42,619 bases of DNA from an uncultured Collinsella sp. (GTDB lineage: Bacteria > Actinomycetota > Coriobacteriia > Coriobacteriales > Coriobacteriaceae), in contig UROC01000010.1 in NCBI GenBank assembly GCA_900549345.1, positions 1 through 42,619 of the forward strand, given 5' to 3'. Below, one piece after another: positions 23,052 through 32,075 of this stretch. Each line of letters starts with the position of its first letter. The stretch's first letter is position 1. Below the pieces are notes generated by a model. That model saw nothing but the letters and a program-made list of their open reading frames with translations. It was not told the DNA's origin and made no database searches. The position numbers were made by a program, and so were the translations under genes.

Positions 23052-24926
23052 CTAAATCGTGGGAAACGCGACGACGTCGGCGGGGCGTGCCAACGTCTCG
23101 GCAATTTGATCTTGCACCTCGAGCAGGCAATCGAGCAGCAGCGGGTTAAAGGTGCCGCACTTACCGTCCAGGATCATCTGGATCGCCTCCTCGTGCGGGA
23201 TAGCGTCCTTGTATACGCGCACGCTCGTCAGTGCATCGTACACGTCAGCCACCGAAACCACCTGCGCGGCGATGGGGATATCGTCGCCCTTAAGACCGTC
23301 GGGATAACCCCTGCCGTCCCAGCGCTCGTGGTGCCAACGCGCAATCTGGTACGCATATTCCAAAAGCGCATTGCCGGCGTGATGGCTGCCCAGCTCGAGC
23401 AGCATGTTGGCGCCAATCGTGGTATGCGTCTTCATAATCTCCTCGGGCGTGAGGCGCCCGGGCTTGTTGAGGATCGCATCGTCAATCGACATCTTGCCGA
23501 TATCGTGCAGCGCCGAAGCCAGGGCGATCGTGGAGCGTTCCTCATTGTCGAGGGAGATCGTGCCGCTACGCTGGACCAGATAGCCAAGCAGCAGCTCGGT
23601 CAGCTTCTCGATGTTCGTAACGTGCCTGCCGCTCTCGCCGTTGCGAAGCTCCATGACGCCGGCCATGATGTCGATGAGCATGCGACTGTTCTTGACGCGC
23701 TCGTTGTACTGCTGGGACAGCAGGCTCGTCAGGCGGCGCTGTTTGGCGTACAGGCGGATGGTGTTGCTTACACGGCGGCGCACGATACGGGAGTCAAACG
23801 GGCGGTTGATATAGTCCGAGGCGCCCAGCTCGTACGCGCGCAGAACCATATCATCGGAATCTTCGCTCGAAATCATGATGACAGGCAGATTGTCGATACC
23901 CGTTCGGCGCGACAGATCGGCCAGCACCTCAAAGCCGCTTATGCCCGGCATGACAATGTCCAGCAGCACGAGCGACAACTCATCGCCATAGCGGTCGACC
24001 ATGTCGAGCGCCGTACGACCGTTATCGGCCTCGAGGATGCAGTACTCGTCCCTGAGCATCTCGTTGAGAATGACTCGGTTCATTTCGGAGTCATCGACAA
24101 TAAGCACCAAAGGCTTTTCGCTTTGGAAGGCCTCGATGGAATCGGCATCGGTCACGACCGTACCGGCTTTTGCCTTAGCGCGGTTCAATAACTGGACAGC
24201 GCGGCCAACGCCCTCATCGACCGTCTCGCCATGAATGCGAACGCCACCAACACATGCCGTCAAGCTCATGTACTCATGGCCCGGAATAATCGTGGCACGA
24301 ACGGCATCGGACACCTGATGCAGGCGACGGGCGAAGTCATCGGAGGGAATATTGGGCATGACAACCACAAACTTGTCGCAGCCATAGCGCACAAGCTCGT
24401 CAGTCGAACGAATTCCGCTGCGTATGGCTGTCGCCACAGCACCGAGCGCAAGGTCGCCGGCATGACGGCCACACGTATCGTTGAAGACCCTAAAATCATC
24501 AAGGTCGATCATCGCAACGCCGGCATTCATACGGGCGCCGCGAAGCTTTTCCTCGTAATACCGGCGATTGTGCACACTCGTCAGCACATCGGTGTAGACA
24601 AGGTCCTCTTCTGCAGCCTCTTGCTCATCGATCGGACGCACCATCAGCAGGACATGAGGCTCGCCCTCGACCTTCAGGGGGCGCAGATGGGCGCGGTACT
24701 CAACGCCATCGTTGAGCAGTTGCTCCGACACCTCATCGGAATCTGTCAAGGCCTCAAGGCTCGACTGACGCAGACAAGGGCACCGATCGCCGGCGAGTAG
24801 GCAGTTAGGCTCGCTCTTAATCTGATCGGCCGACAGCAAACGTACCACGGGGTAGGTCTTCGCGACACGGGCGACCTCGGCGGCAGCCTCCTCGTCGGTT
24901 AGATTGGCCTCGTGATTATTGAGCAT
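23052..24926 (-). CDS. GGDEF - response regulator - HD-GYP signalling protein, GGDEF degenerate
   Basis: A 624-residue c-di-GMP-type protein with unusual domain order: an N-terminal sensor-like region with three Cys (42, 49, 51), a GGDEF domain (about 108-260), a receiver domain (about 272-390, acceptor Asp323 in LLDIVMPG) and HD-GYP (about 415-624). The GGDEF active site reads GCDKF (182-186), so diguanylate cyclase activity is probably lost. HD-GYP is intact (ALHDIGK; then HHERWDGRGYPDGLKGDDIP; then VADVYDALTS), so it likely degrades c-di-GMP or pGpG. Start 24926 follows GAAAGGG; the longer frame lacks a site. Co-transcribed with the Hpt gene. Confidence 0.9.
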   Translation of the reverse strand: MLNNHEANLTDEEAAAEVARVAKTYPVVRLLSADQIKSEPNCLLAGDRCPCLRQSSLEALTDSDEVSEQLLNDGVEYRAHLRPLKVEGEPHVLLMVRPIDEQEAAEEDLVYTDVLTSVHNRRYYEEKLRGARMNAGVAMIDLDDFRVFNDTCGRHAGDLALGAVATAIRSGIRSTDELVRYGCDKFVVVMPNIPSDDFARRLHQVSDAVRATIIPGHEYMSLTACVGGVRIHGETVDEGVGRAVQLLNRAKAKAGTVVTDADSIEAFQSEKPLVLIVDDSEMNRVILNEMLRDEYCILEADNGRTALDMVDRYGDELSLVLLDIVMPGISGFEVLADLSRRTGIDNLPVIMISSEDSDDMVLRAYELGASDYINRPFDSRIVRRRVSNTIRLYAKQRRLTSLLSQQYNERVKNSRMLIDIMAGVMELRNGESGRHVTNIEKLTELLLGYLVQRSGTISLDNEERSTIALASALHDIGKMSIDDAILNKPGRLTPEEIMKTHTTIGANMLLELGSHHAGNALLEYAYQIARWHHERWDGRGYPDGLKGDDIPIAAQVVSVADVYDALTSVRVYKDAIPHEEAIQMILDGKCGTFNPLLLDCLLEVQDQIAETLARPADVVAFPTI

Positions 24927-24950
24927 ATGGGGCCCTTTCGATAGTTTCGC

Positions 24951-24979
24951 ATGGTAGCGGTGGGTTCCAAATGTTACAA
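24951..24979 (-). promoter_or_regulatory. Possible promoter of the GGDEF/HD-GYP operon
   Basis: Minus strand TTGTAA (24974-24979), 17-nt spacer, TACCAT (24951-24956), 24 bp upstream of the start. An ACAAGG/CCTTGT inverted repeat (24976-24993) overlaps the -35. Moderate match only. Confidence 0.4.
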
Positions 24980-25135
24980 GGGTAGCACCTTGTCGATGCA
25001 GGTACACACGTGAATACCGTTTCTTTTTCATGAGTTGGCAGACGGTAGGGCTGAAGCCGCAGACGTTGGGTTTTGAGCACCTTTGTTAACACAGCCGAAA
25101 CGTCTACGAAAGAAGCCCGTTTGATGATTCGGCCG

Positions 25136-25933
25136 CTAGAGCCCCAAGATCCCGCGGACAGCCTGCGCGGTCGCTGTCGGGCGATCGCGCAGCCCGTTGT
25201 GCGCGCCGGGAACCGTTACGAGCGGACAGTCCAAGAGCTCAGTTGCTGTCCTCGTGCCCGCCTCGCGGGGCGTGCCAATCGAGAGCTCGCCCAGGAATAC
25301 GGCGGCCACCGTTTTCGATGCGCGGGCGCGATTCCAATCGGGAACGTAGGTCATAGTGGTCTCGTATTCGTTTGCCATGAAACTGCGGCCGTTGCGCAGG
25401 GCATGCTTGGCTTCTGCCTCGGTTAGCTTGGGAGCCTCAGGGTCCGAATCGCCGATGGCGCCCAGGAAGGCCCGTAATGCCCTCGAGACCTTTCCCGCAG
25501 CAATCATCTCGAGTAAAACCGGGGCCGCACCCAGGCCGGCGCCTTCGCTTGTCACGGCGGGTTCATGCAGAATCGCACTCGAGACAATGGTCGGGTTTGT
25601 ACGGAGAAGCTCCAGGGTCACCAGCGTACCGGCACTGTGCGCGAGCACGTTTGCCGGAGCGCCAATATGCTCGATAACGGCCTGCAGGTCGGCGGCCTGG
25701 GCGGCGAGGTCGTAGCGCCCGTCCGCGGCGTCGCTGCTCTCGCCGCAACCGCGGCGGTCGTAGGCAATGACGCGGTAGTCGCAGGCGAGCTCGCGGGCGA
25801 TGGCGTCAAAGAAGACGCCGTCGACGCAAGCGCCGTGCACGCACACCAAGGCAGGAGTATCAGGCGACACATCCGGGCCGGCATATTCGCGACAGGCAAT
25901 CGTGGTGCCCGCATTCTCGACCGTAAAATCCAT
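25136..25933 (-). CDS. Alpha/beta hydrolase
   Basis: A 265-residue serine hydrolase fold protein. Seen: oxyanion loop VHGACVDG, nucleophile elbow AHSAG (Ser about 98), and the catalytic His near the C-terminus in VPGAHNGL; the acid is probably an Asp/Glu before it. It is in the esterase/lipase-like branch; the substrate is unknown. GGGGG lies before the ATG at 25933, a weak site. It stops 209 bp before the GGDEF/HD-GYP start and is divergent from the radical SAM gene. Confidence 0.87.
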   Translation of the reverse strand: MDFTVENAGTTIACREYAGPDVSPDTPALVCVHGACVDGVFFDAIARELACDYRVIAYDRRGCGESSDAADGRYDLAAQAADLQAVIEHIGAPANVLAHSAGTLVTLELLRTNPTIVSSAILHEPAVTSEGAGLGAAPVLLEMIAAGKVSRALRAFLGAIGDSDPEAPKLTEAEAKHALRNGRSFMANEYETTMTYVPDWNRARASKTVAAVFLGELSIGTPREAGTRTATELLDCPLVTVPGAHNGLRDRPTATAQAVRGILGL

Positions 25934-26158
25934 GTTGTGCCCCCATCATCAATGCCCATCCAATTGCACGTCAGTACGGCTGAATGGTCCCGCATTGCCT
26001 TACGACTTGTTAACAGATTAACTGTACCCGACCCGAGGCTTTTCATGGCACGGCATCATGAGCGACGTGAAAAAACGAAACTTGTAAAGCAAGAGCCCGC
26101 ACCTCGCTTTGGAGCCGATGCTATGCTTAGGCGCAATTGTCTTGAGGAGCATATGCCT

Positions 26159-26935
26159 ATGTCTACGTTTTTGAATGCCAGCCCCATCTTTGGACCCGTT
26201 CGCAGCCGTCGCCTTGGTCTCTCGCTCGGCGTCAACATGATGCCGGCCAGCGGCAAAATCTGCACGTTCGACTGCATTTACTGCGAAAACGGCCTCAACG
26301 CCGAGCGCCCCTGCCACGAGCCGTATAACACGGCTGCCGTGGTGCTCGATGCACTCGAGGCAAAGCTGCACGAGATGGCAGCCGAGGGCGAGCTCCCCGA
26401 TGTGATCACGTTTGCCGGCAACGGCGAGCCCACCGCCGCGCCGGAGTTTCCGCAGGCCATTGCCGGCGCCGTCGCACTGCGCGACGAACTTGCCCCCAAC
26501 ACCAAGATTGCCGTGCTCTCCAACGGCACGCGCGCCGACCGCCCCGAGGTGCACGACGCGCTCATGATGGTCGACGACAACATTCTTAAGCTCGATACCG
26601 TCGACCCGGCATTTATCCAGCTGCTCGACCAGCCCGTTGGCCCCTACGACGTCGAGCACCAGATCGAGACGTTCGCGAGCTTTGACGGTCACGTTATTAT
26701 CCAGACGATCTTTTTGAGCGGCGAGCACCGGGGCAAGCTCATCGACAACACCGGCGAGGAGTACGTCGGCCCTTGGCTCGCGGCGCTCAAGCGCATTCGT
26801 CCGCAGGAAGCGACCATCTACACGGTGGCGCGCGAGACACCGGTCGCCGGCCTTGCTAAAGCGGCGCCCGAGGTGCTCGACGCCATTGCCGCGCGCGTTC
26901 AAGCCCTCGGCATTCCCTGCCAGGTGAGTTACTAG
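26159..26935 (+). CDS. Radical SAM protein, COG0731-like
   Basis: A 258-residue protein with radical SAM motif CX3CX2C at C35/C39/C42 (CTFDCIYCENG) preceded by FGPVRSRRLGLSLGVN, the hallmark of the Tyw1-related COG0731 group. GNGEPTAAPEFP is the GGE-like SAM motif. No SPASM or auxiliary cysteines are seen. Members are often annotated only as Fe-S oxidoreductases. ATG 26159 lies 9 nt after GAGGAG; the ATG at 26153 is too close. A much longer frame starting at 25565 runs antisense to the hydrolase and is not used. The gene stands alone. Confidence 0.86.
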   Translation: MSTFLNASPIFGPVRSRRLGLSLGVNMMPASGKICTFDCIYCENGLNAERPCHEPYNTAAVVLDALEAKLHEMAAEGELPDVITFAGNGEPTAAPEFPQAIAGAVALRDELAPNTKIAVLSNGTRADRPEVHDALMMVDDNILKLDTVDPAFIQLLDQPVGPYDVEHQIETFASFDGHVIIQTIFLSGEHRGKLIDNTGEEYVGPWLAALKRIRPQEATIYTVARETPVAGLAKAAPEVLDAIAARVQALGIPCQVSY

Positions 26936-26975
26936 CAAAACCACGCAGCAGCTAGTGCCGCCATCCCGCCCCATC

Positions 26976-27042
26976 AGTTGCGGTGATATAGTTCCTATTT
27001 GTGCTGTTAAACCGCTTAAATCGGAACTATATCACCGCAACT
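26976..27042. repeat. Intergenic palindrome, family C copy 1
   Basis: AGTTGCGGTGATATAGTTCC (26976-26995) and its exact complement (27023-27042), 27-nt apex. It lies between the radical SAM gene and map. Other copies: 33334-33404 and 34567-34635. Confidence 0.88.
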
Positions 27043-27094
27043 TTTATGGACGCGTGGGTGGGCTATACTAGCTGCGAATGAAAGGAAGTTAGCC

Positions 27095-27982
27095 ATGTAT
27101 GACAAAGGACCCGTGCCTGGCCGCAACGACGCTTGCTGGTGCGGCAGCGGCAAGAAATACAAGAAATGCCACAGCGCCTTCGACGAGCGCCTCGAGCGCC
27201 TGTGGGAAGAGGGCTGGGAGGTTCTGCCCCGCACGCTCTACAAGACGCCCGCCGATATCGAGGGCATCAAGCGCTCCGCCGCCATCAACGTGGGCGTGCT
27301 CGACTACGTAGGCGAGCACATCGCCGCGGGCATGACCACCAACCAGATCGACCAGATGATCTACGACTACACCGTCGAGCACGGTGGCACGCCGGCCGAC
27401 CTCAACTACGAGGGCTATCCCAAGAGCGTGTGCACCTCGATCAACGACGTGGTCTGCCACGGTATCCCCTGCGATGCGGACGTGCTGCACGAGGGCGACA
27501 TTATCAACGTGGACTGCTCCACGATCTTGGACGGCTACTTTAGCGACTCGAGCCGTATGTTCTGCATCGGCGAAGTCTCGGCCGAGCGCCAGCGCCTGGT
27601 CGACGTCACCCGCGCCAGCGTGGAGGCGGGTCTGGCGGCCGTCAAGCCGTGGTTGCCGCTGTCCGTGATGGCCGAGGCCGTGCAAAAGACGGTCGAAGAC
27701 GCCGGCTTTAGCGTGGTGCGCGAGTACGGCGGACACGGCATCGGTAAGGAGTTCCACGAGGACCCGTTTGTGGGCTTTACCACCGAGGCGCCCGATGTGG
27801 ACACCATCATGGCTCCGGGCATGGTCTTTACCATCGAGCCTATGGTCAATGCCGGAGCGCCCGACATCAAGATTAGCAAGGGCGATGGTTGGTGCGTGCG
27901 CACCAAGGACGGCAGCGATTCGGCCCAGTGCGAGGTACAGCTCGTAGTGACCGAGGACGGCTACGAGCTGCTGAGCTGGTAG
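27095..27982 (+). CDS. map: Type I methionine aminopeptidase with N-terminal SEC-C zinc motif
   Basis: A 295-residue enzyme that removes the initiator Met from new proteins. Residues 8-26 are a SEC-C zinc motif (C14, C16, C25, H26 in DACWCGSGKKYKKCH) that probably helps ribosome association. The peptidase domain has the five metal ligands expected (VDCSTILDGYFSD, GHGIGKEFHEDP, FTIEPM, and a late Glu in CEVQLVV). The start is ATG 27095 with GAAAGGA upstream. A clear terminator follows. Confidence 0.94.
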   Translation: MYDKGPVPGRNDACWCGSGKKYKKCHSAFDERLERLWEEGWEVLPRTLYKTPADIEGIKRSAAINVGVLDYVGEHIAAGMTTNQIDQMIYDYTVEHGGTPADLNYEGYPKSVCTSINDVVCHGIPCDADVLHEGDIINVDCSTILDGYFSDSSRMFCIGEVSAERQRLVDVTRASVEAGLAAVKPWLPLSVMAEAVQKTVEDAGFSVVREYGGHGIGKEFHEDPFVGFTTEAPDVDTIMAPGMVFTIEPMVNAGAPDIKISKGDGWCVRTKDGSDSAQCEVQLVVTEDGYELLSW

Positions 27983-27991
27983 CCGTGGATG

Positions 27992-28039
27992 CGCCGGATG
28001 CTGACGGGCACGCTCGTCTAGCATCCGGCGTTTTTGTTT
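27992..28039 (+). terminator. Rho-independent terminator of map
   Basis: CGCCGGATGCT (27992-28002) pairs perfectly with AGCATCCGGCG (28020-28030), followed by TTTTTGTTT. Confidence 0.93.
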
Positions 28040-28057
28040 GAACGTTTTGCCTGATAA

Positions 28058-28094
28058 AACCTGCCAAAATAAACCTGTCCCTTTTTGGTAGGTT
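28058..28094. repeat. Intergenic hairpin, family B copy 2
   Basis: AACCTGCCAAAA and TTTTTGGTAGGTT arms enclosing TAAACCTGTCCC. It lies just upstream of the dehydrogenase gene start. Confidence 0.8.
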
Positions 28095-28112
28095 GAGCGG
28101 AGAGGACTGCTT

Positions 28113-29048
28113 GTGAACATCCTGGTTTTGTTGCCCGTCAACGGCCGTCATCGCGCAATTCTTGAGTCGAGTGCTCCGGGCGAGGACTTTATCTACACGA
28201 GCTCCGACGCCGCCACGCGCGAGCAGGTCGCCGATGCCGACGTGATCCTGGGCAACATAGACCCTGCCCTGCTTACCGTATGCGAGCACCTCCAGCTGCT
28301 GCAACTGCAGACCGCGGGCTATGACGATTACTTGGCCGCCGGCACCGTGCCGGCTGAAGCCAAGCTGTCTTGCTCAATCGGCGCCTACGGTCAGGCCGTG
28401 AGCGAACACATATTTGCCATGGTCCTTTCCATGATGAAGCGCTTGCCCGGCTATCACGACTTGCAGCGCCAGCATCGCTGGGAGGACTTGGGCCCGGTCA
28501 CCTCGCTCAAAAATGCCAATGTGCTGGTGCTGGGCGCGGGCGACATTGGCGGTCACTTCGCCACGCTCTGCCGCAACATGGGCGCGCATGTCCGCGGCAT
28601 CAAGCGTCATCCGCTCGTCTACCCCATTGTATTTGAGGACATGGACGGCATGGACGCCCTGTCCGAGCGCCTGGCCGAGGCTGATATCGTCGCATCCTTT
28701 ATGCCCAGCACGCCCGAGACCCGCGGTCTTGCGAATGCCGAGTTCTTCGCCGCAATGAAGCCGGGCGCCTTCTTTGCTAACGGCGGCCGCGGAGACCTTG
28801 TAGTTGCCGACGACTTAGTTGCCGCCCTGGAGTCGGGGCATCTCGCCGGCGCCGCGGTCGACGTCACCGACCCCGAGCCGCTGCCTGAGACAAGCCCCCT
28901 GTGGGATGCGCCCAACATGCTCATCACGCCGCACGTCTCCGGTTGGTTCCACCTGGCAGCCACGCTCAACAACGTGGTCGACATCGCCGCCGAGAATCTA
29001 CGTCATCTTCAGGCTGGCGAGACGCTTCGCTGCTGGATCGAGCATTAG
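28113..29048 (+). CDS. D-isomer-specific 2-hydroxyacid dehydrogenase
   Basis: A 311-residue NAD-dependent dehydrogenase. Rossmann motif VLGAGDIGGHF (GXGXXG), catalytic Arg in NGGRGDLV, Glu in DVTDPEPLPE and His in ITPHVSG form the family set. It reduces or oxidises an unidentified 2-oxo/2-hydroxyacid; the hydrophobic substrate pocket cannot be assigned by eye. The start is GTG 28113, with AGAGGA 6 nt upstream. Single gene between two terminator/repeat blocks. Confidence 0.88.
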   Translation: MNILVLLPVNGRHRAILESSAPGEDFIYTSSDAATREQVADADVILGNIDPALLTVCEHLQLLQLQTAGYDDYLAAGTVPAEAKLSCSIGAYGQAVSEHIFAMVLSMMKRLPGYHDLQRQHRWEDLGPVTSLKNANVLVLGAGDIGGHFATLCRNMGAHVRGIKRHPLVYPIVFEDMDGMDALSERLAEADIVASFMPSTPETRGLANAEFFAAMKPGAFFANGGRGDLVVADDLVAALESGHLAGAAVDVTDPEPLPETSPLWDAPNMLITPHVSGWFHLAATLNNVVDIAAENLRHLQAGETLRCWIEH

Positions 29049-29118
29049 GGTTCCGCCGTTCTAACGAACGGCGGACCGGTCGACGCTGCGCGCCGCCCAG
29101 AGCGACAATTTGTCATTC

Positions 29119-29160
29119 AAAAGGCAAGGCATGACCAGAAGGTCTATGCCTTGCCTTTTT
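29119..29160. terminator. Bidirectional terminator after the dehydrogenase gene
   Basis: AAAAGGCAAGGCAT (29119-29132) pairs with ATGCCTTGCCTTTT (29146-29159), with a further GACC-AGAA-GGTC at the apex, and is flanked by an A run on one side and T run on the other. A smaller hairpin TCCGCCGTT/AACGGCGGA lies at about 29052-29076. Confidence 0.88.
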
Positions 29161-29265
29161 CATGCCAACTTGTTCGCTCTGGACATCGCTCGCTGACGCT
29201 TGCTCAATCTGCGGTGTCTTAACAATTCTGTCCAGCTGTTGGCGTTGCGGCATTTGCCCAGATAA

Positions 29266-29302
29266 AACCGGCCAAAATGAACCTGTCCCTTTTTGGTAGG
29301 TT
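29266..29302. repeat. Intergenic hairpin, family B copy 3
   Basis: AACCGGCCAAAA and TTTTTGGTAGGTT arms. It abuts the stop codon of the M18 aminopeptidase gene (29303). On the minus strand the hairpin is followed by TTTTATC, so it can act as that gene's terminator. Confidence 0.8.
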
Positions 29303-30688
29303 TTAGAGTTCCACGCTTTCGGCGCCGTTGATGGTTAGGTTTCGCTCGTAGAAGGCGGTGAGGGCGCGGATGGCGTACATCACGTCGCGCACACCGCCGG
29401 TCTCGTAGCTCGAGTGCATGGCCAGCTGCGGCAGGCCCACGTCCACGGCGTGCATACTCGCCTGCATATTGGACAGATTGCCAAGGGTAGAGCCACCCGC
29501 CATATCGCTCTTGTTGGCGAAGGCCTGCGTGGGTACGTCGGCGTCATCGCAGATAGCCTGGAACACCGCGCGGCTAAAGGCATCGGTGCAATAGTGCTGG
29601 TTGGCTGCCTCCTTGATGACGATGCCGCCGTTGAGCACAACTTGGTTGCGCGCATCGCACTTCTCGGCGTGGTTGGGGTGCACGGCATGCGCGTTGTCGC
29701 AGCTCACGAGCATCGAGGCGGCAAGTGCGCGGTGGTACGATTCGTCGTCAAAGCCCAGCGACCCGTTGATGCGGCGCAGCGCGTCGGCCAAGAACGTCGA
29801 CATGGCGCCCTGCTTGGTCTCGGAGCCAACCTCCTCGTTATCAAAGCAGCAGAAGACCGAGATGTCGTGCGCATTCTCGGCACCCAAAAATGCCTGCAGC
29901 GAGGTATAGGCGCATGCCAGGTCATCGAGCTTGGGCGTCGAGATAAACTCGTCGGCCCAGCCCCAAATGCGCGCATCCTGGCGGTTGACCAGGAACAAAT
30001 CGCGGCCCAGAATCTGCTCGGGCTCAACATCCAGCTCGTCGGCGATCAGGGCGTCAAGGTCGCCCTGCTTAAGGTCACCAGCGCTGATGAGAGGGCACAG
30101 GTCAACGGCTCGGTTGGGCGCAAAGCCCTCGTTAACGCCGCGGTTCATATGGATGGCAAGGCTCGGGATGATGGCGACTTCGCGCTCGGTAGCGAGCAAA
30201 CGACTCTCGATACGGTCGCCCTCGCGTACCAGCACGCGGCCCGCGAGTGCCAGCGGACGGTCGAACCAGGTGTAGTCGATCATGCCGCCGTAGGCCTCGG
30301 TGTTCAGGCGCAGCGTCTCGCCCGCGCCGTCGAGCTCGGGCACGGCCTTAACCTTAAACGTCGGCGAGTCGCTGTGCGACGCCGTCAGCTGAAAATGATA
30401 GTCACCGGCAACGCCGTCCTCGCCCCATGTCGCGGCCAGGTCCTCGCCCACCTTAAAGGCAACGACGCTCGAGGTGTTGCGCTGCGTGTAATAACGCCCG
30501 CCCGGTTCGATATCCCACGCCGCATTCTCGGGCAGGTAGGTAAAGCCCGCCTCGTCGAGCTCGGCCATAATGGTCGCCGCCGTATGGAACATGCTGGGGC
30601 ATGCCTCGATAAAGTCGATGAGGTCGTTGGCGGCCTCGATATCGTCTGCCGTCACATGCGCGCGCTCGGGCGTTTCCTGATCCGTCAT
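29303..30688 (-). CDS. M18-family aminopeptidase
   Basis: A 461-residue dinuclear zinc aminopeptidase of the aspartyl/ApeB family, a cytosolic enzyme forming large oligomers that trims N-terminal residues from peptides. Seen: first metal His in LTASHSDSPTFKVK, general-base Glu pair in FDNEEVGS, Asp ligands around the STPKLDDL segment, and a late His in LAMHSSYETGG. Start 30688 (MTDQETPERA) follows AGGGGAG; the longer frame lacks a site. Divergent from the amide hydrolase gene. Confidence 0.92.
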   Translation of the reverse strand: MTDQETPERAHVTADDIEAANDLIDFIEACPSMFHTAATIMAELDEAGFTYLPENAAWDIEPGGRYYTQRNTSSVVAFKVGEDLAATWGEDGVAGDYHFQLTASHSDSPTFKVKAVPELDGAGETLRLNTEAYGGMIDYTWFDRPLALAGRVLVREGDRIESRLLATEREVAIIPSLAIHMNRGVNEGFAPNRAVDLCPLISAGDLKQGDLDALIADELDVEPEQILGRDLFLVNRQDARIWGWADEFISTPKLDDLACAYTSLQAFLGAENAHDISVFCCFDNEEVGSETKQGAMSTFLADALRRINGSLGFDDESYHRALAASMLVSCDNAHAVHPNHAEKCDARNQVVLNGGIVIKEAANQHYCTDAFSRAVFQAICDDADVPTQAFANKSDMAGGSTLGNLSNMQASMHAVDVGLPQLAMHSSYETGGVRDVMYAIRALTAFYERNLTINGAESVEL

Positions 30689-30849
30689 GCTCTCCCCTTT
30701 CGCTGGGTTGATGGTCCCCTCCAGCATACCCCGCCGCGCCAGTGCCGTGCCTTTCATTCCATGTTTAATCCCGCGCCGCTCGCCAAGTTAAGCCATCATG
30801 TCCGCGCTCCTTTTGCGACAATTACGCTAACAGGACGAAAGGAGCCGTC

Positions 30850-31935
30850 ATGAAGCCACGTAACATTGCCATCGCCTGCGGTGTCGCGGGAGTCGCCGTC
30901 GGCCTTGCTGCTGCCACCGGTATCGTTTATCACAAACAAATCAAGTCCGCCGCGTCACTCAAACGCTTGACCGACTATGCGGATGGCTATGACCTGTACG
31001 CAATCGACATCGCCTACGACTACGATCTTGATCGCATCATCGCCGCTGGCGTGCGCGACGACCAGGCCTACATCGATGCCGTGGTGGCGCAGGTGCTGCC
31101 CGGTGTGCCGGCACATGCCCAAGCGCCCCAGTTTGCCTGCAGCGCTTTTGTCGCCGTAGATGCCGAAGGCCGCGTGCGCACCGGTCGCAATTACGACTTT
31201 AAGGACGACACCTCGGCGCTGCTGGTGCGCAATCACCCACGCGGCGGCTATGCCTCCATCGGGTTTGCCGCCCTTAACAACCTGGGCGATAACACTCCGC
31301 TTGACTCCGTCGCCGGACGCGCCGCGGCGTTGATGAGCCCGTTTGCCCAGCTCGACGGCGTCAACGAATGTGGCGTGTCCATTGCCGTGCTCACCCTGGA
31401 TTCCAAACCCTGTGACCAGGACACGCAGCGCCCCGTCATCAATACCTCGCTCGCCATCCGCCTGGTGCTCGACCGCGCGGCCACCACGCAAGAAGCTGTC
31501 GACCTGCTTTCTGCCTACGACATGCACGCCATGGCCGGACGCGACTACCACTTCTTTATCAACGACGCCGCCGGTGACGCGCGCGTAGTAGAGTGGGATC
31601 CGCGCGATCCGGACCGCGCTTTCAAAGCGACTCCTGTACGCCAGGTTACGAACTTCTACGCCTGCTATGGCGACGAAGTGCTGCCCAACCAAAAGAATGG
31701 CGAGCTGGGCCATGGTAAAGAGCGCGCCGTCGCAATCGCCGATGTCCTCGACGCCCATGCCGGCGCCCAAGACGAGGCAGTCGCTTGGAAGGCCCTACGC
31801 GCTGCAGCGCAAGAGCCCAATCCGGAAGACATCACCAGCAACACGCAGTGGTCGGTCGTCTTTGACAACACCGAGCCCGCTGCCGCCATCACGCTGCGCC
31901 GCCATTGGGGCGACGTCGACGCCTTCGCGTTGTAA
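30850..31935 (+). CDS. Membrane-anchored linear amide C-N hydrolase (choloylglycine hydrolase/C45 superfamily)
   Basis: A 361-residue Ntn hydrolase. An N-terminal hydrophobic helix (residues 5-26) is an uncleaved anchor or signal. The nucleophile appears to be Cys97 in QFACSAFVAV, so it must be exposed by cleavage before Cys97, as in acid-ceramidase-like members, not by simple Met removal as in bile salt hydrolase. Seen: RTGRNYDFKDDTS (catalytic Arg/Asp), DGVNECGVSIAVLTLD, and NTQWSVVFDN near the end. Possible substrates are N-acyl amino acids, bile amides or beta-lactam-like amides; I cannot choose. AAAGGAG lies 6 nt from ATG. Confidence 0.85.
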   Translation: MKPRNIAIACGVAGVAVGLAAATGIVYHKQIKSAASLKRLTDYADGYDLYAIDIAYDYDLDRIIAAGVRDDQAYIDAVVAQVLPGVPAHAQAPQFACSAFVAVDAEGRVRTGRNYDFKDDTSALLVRNHPRGGYASIGFAALNNLGDNTPLDSVAGRAAALMSPFAQLDGVNECGVSIAVLTLDSKPCDQDTQRPVINTSLAIRLVLDRAATTQEAVDLLSAYDMHAMAGRDYHFFINDAAGDARVVEWDPRDPDRAFKATPVRQVTNFYACYGDEVLPNQKNGELGHGKERAVAIADVLDAHAGAQDEAVAWKALRAAAQEPNPEDITSNTQWSVVFDNTEPAAAITLRRHWGDVDAFAL

Positions 31936-32047
31936 GGAGCCAGGCCCGTCGTCCTTACGCTCGCCTGACGCTGCTTACATTTCTATACATTTGAGCTAAC
32001 ACGTTTTACCCCTGTATCAACAGTGTGCGGGGGTAAACTTATGCGCA

Positions 32048-32056
32048 TGTTATAAC
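32048..32056 (+). promoter_or_regulatory. Extended -10 promoter of the phosphofructokinase gene
   Basis: TG-T-TATAAC at 32048-32056, 20 bp before the start; no clear -35. A GTTTTACCCC/GGGGGTAAAC stem lies just upstream (about 32001-32038). The leader would be very short. Confidence 0.45.
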
Positions 32057-32075
32057 TTGCCCGGAAGGATTCATC

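Noticed and set aside
25565..26158. Long N-terminal extension of the COG0731-like radical SAM gene
   Set aside because: Antisense to the alpha/beta hydrolase; the homologous part begins at the ATG at 26159 with a good ribosome site.
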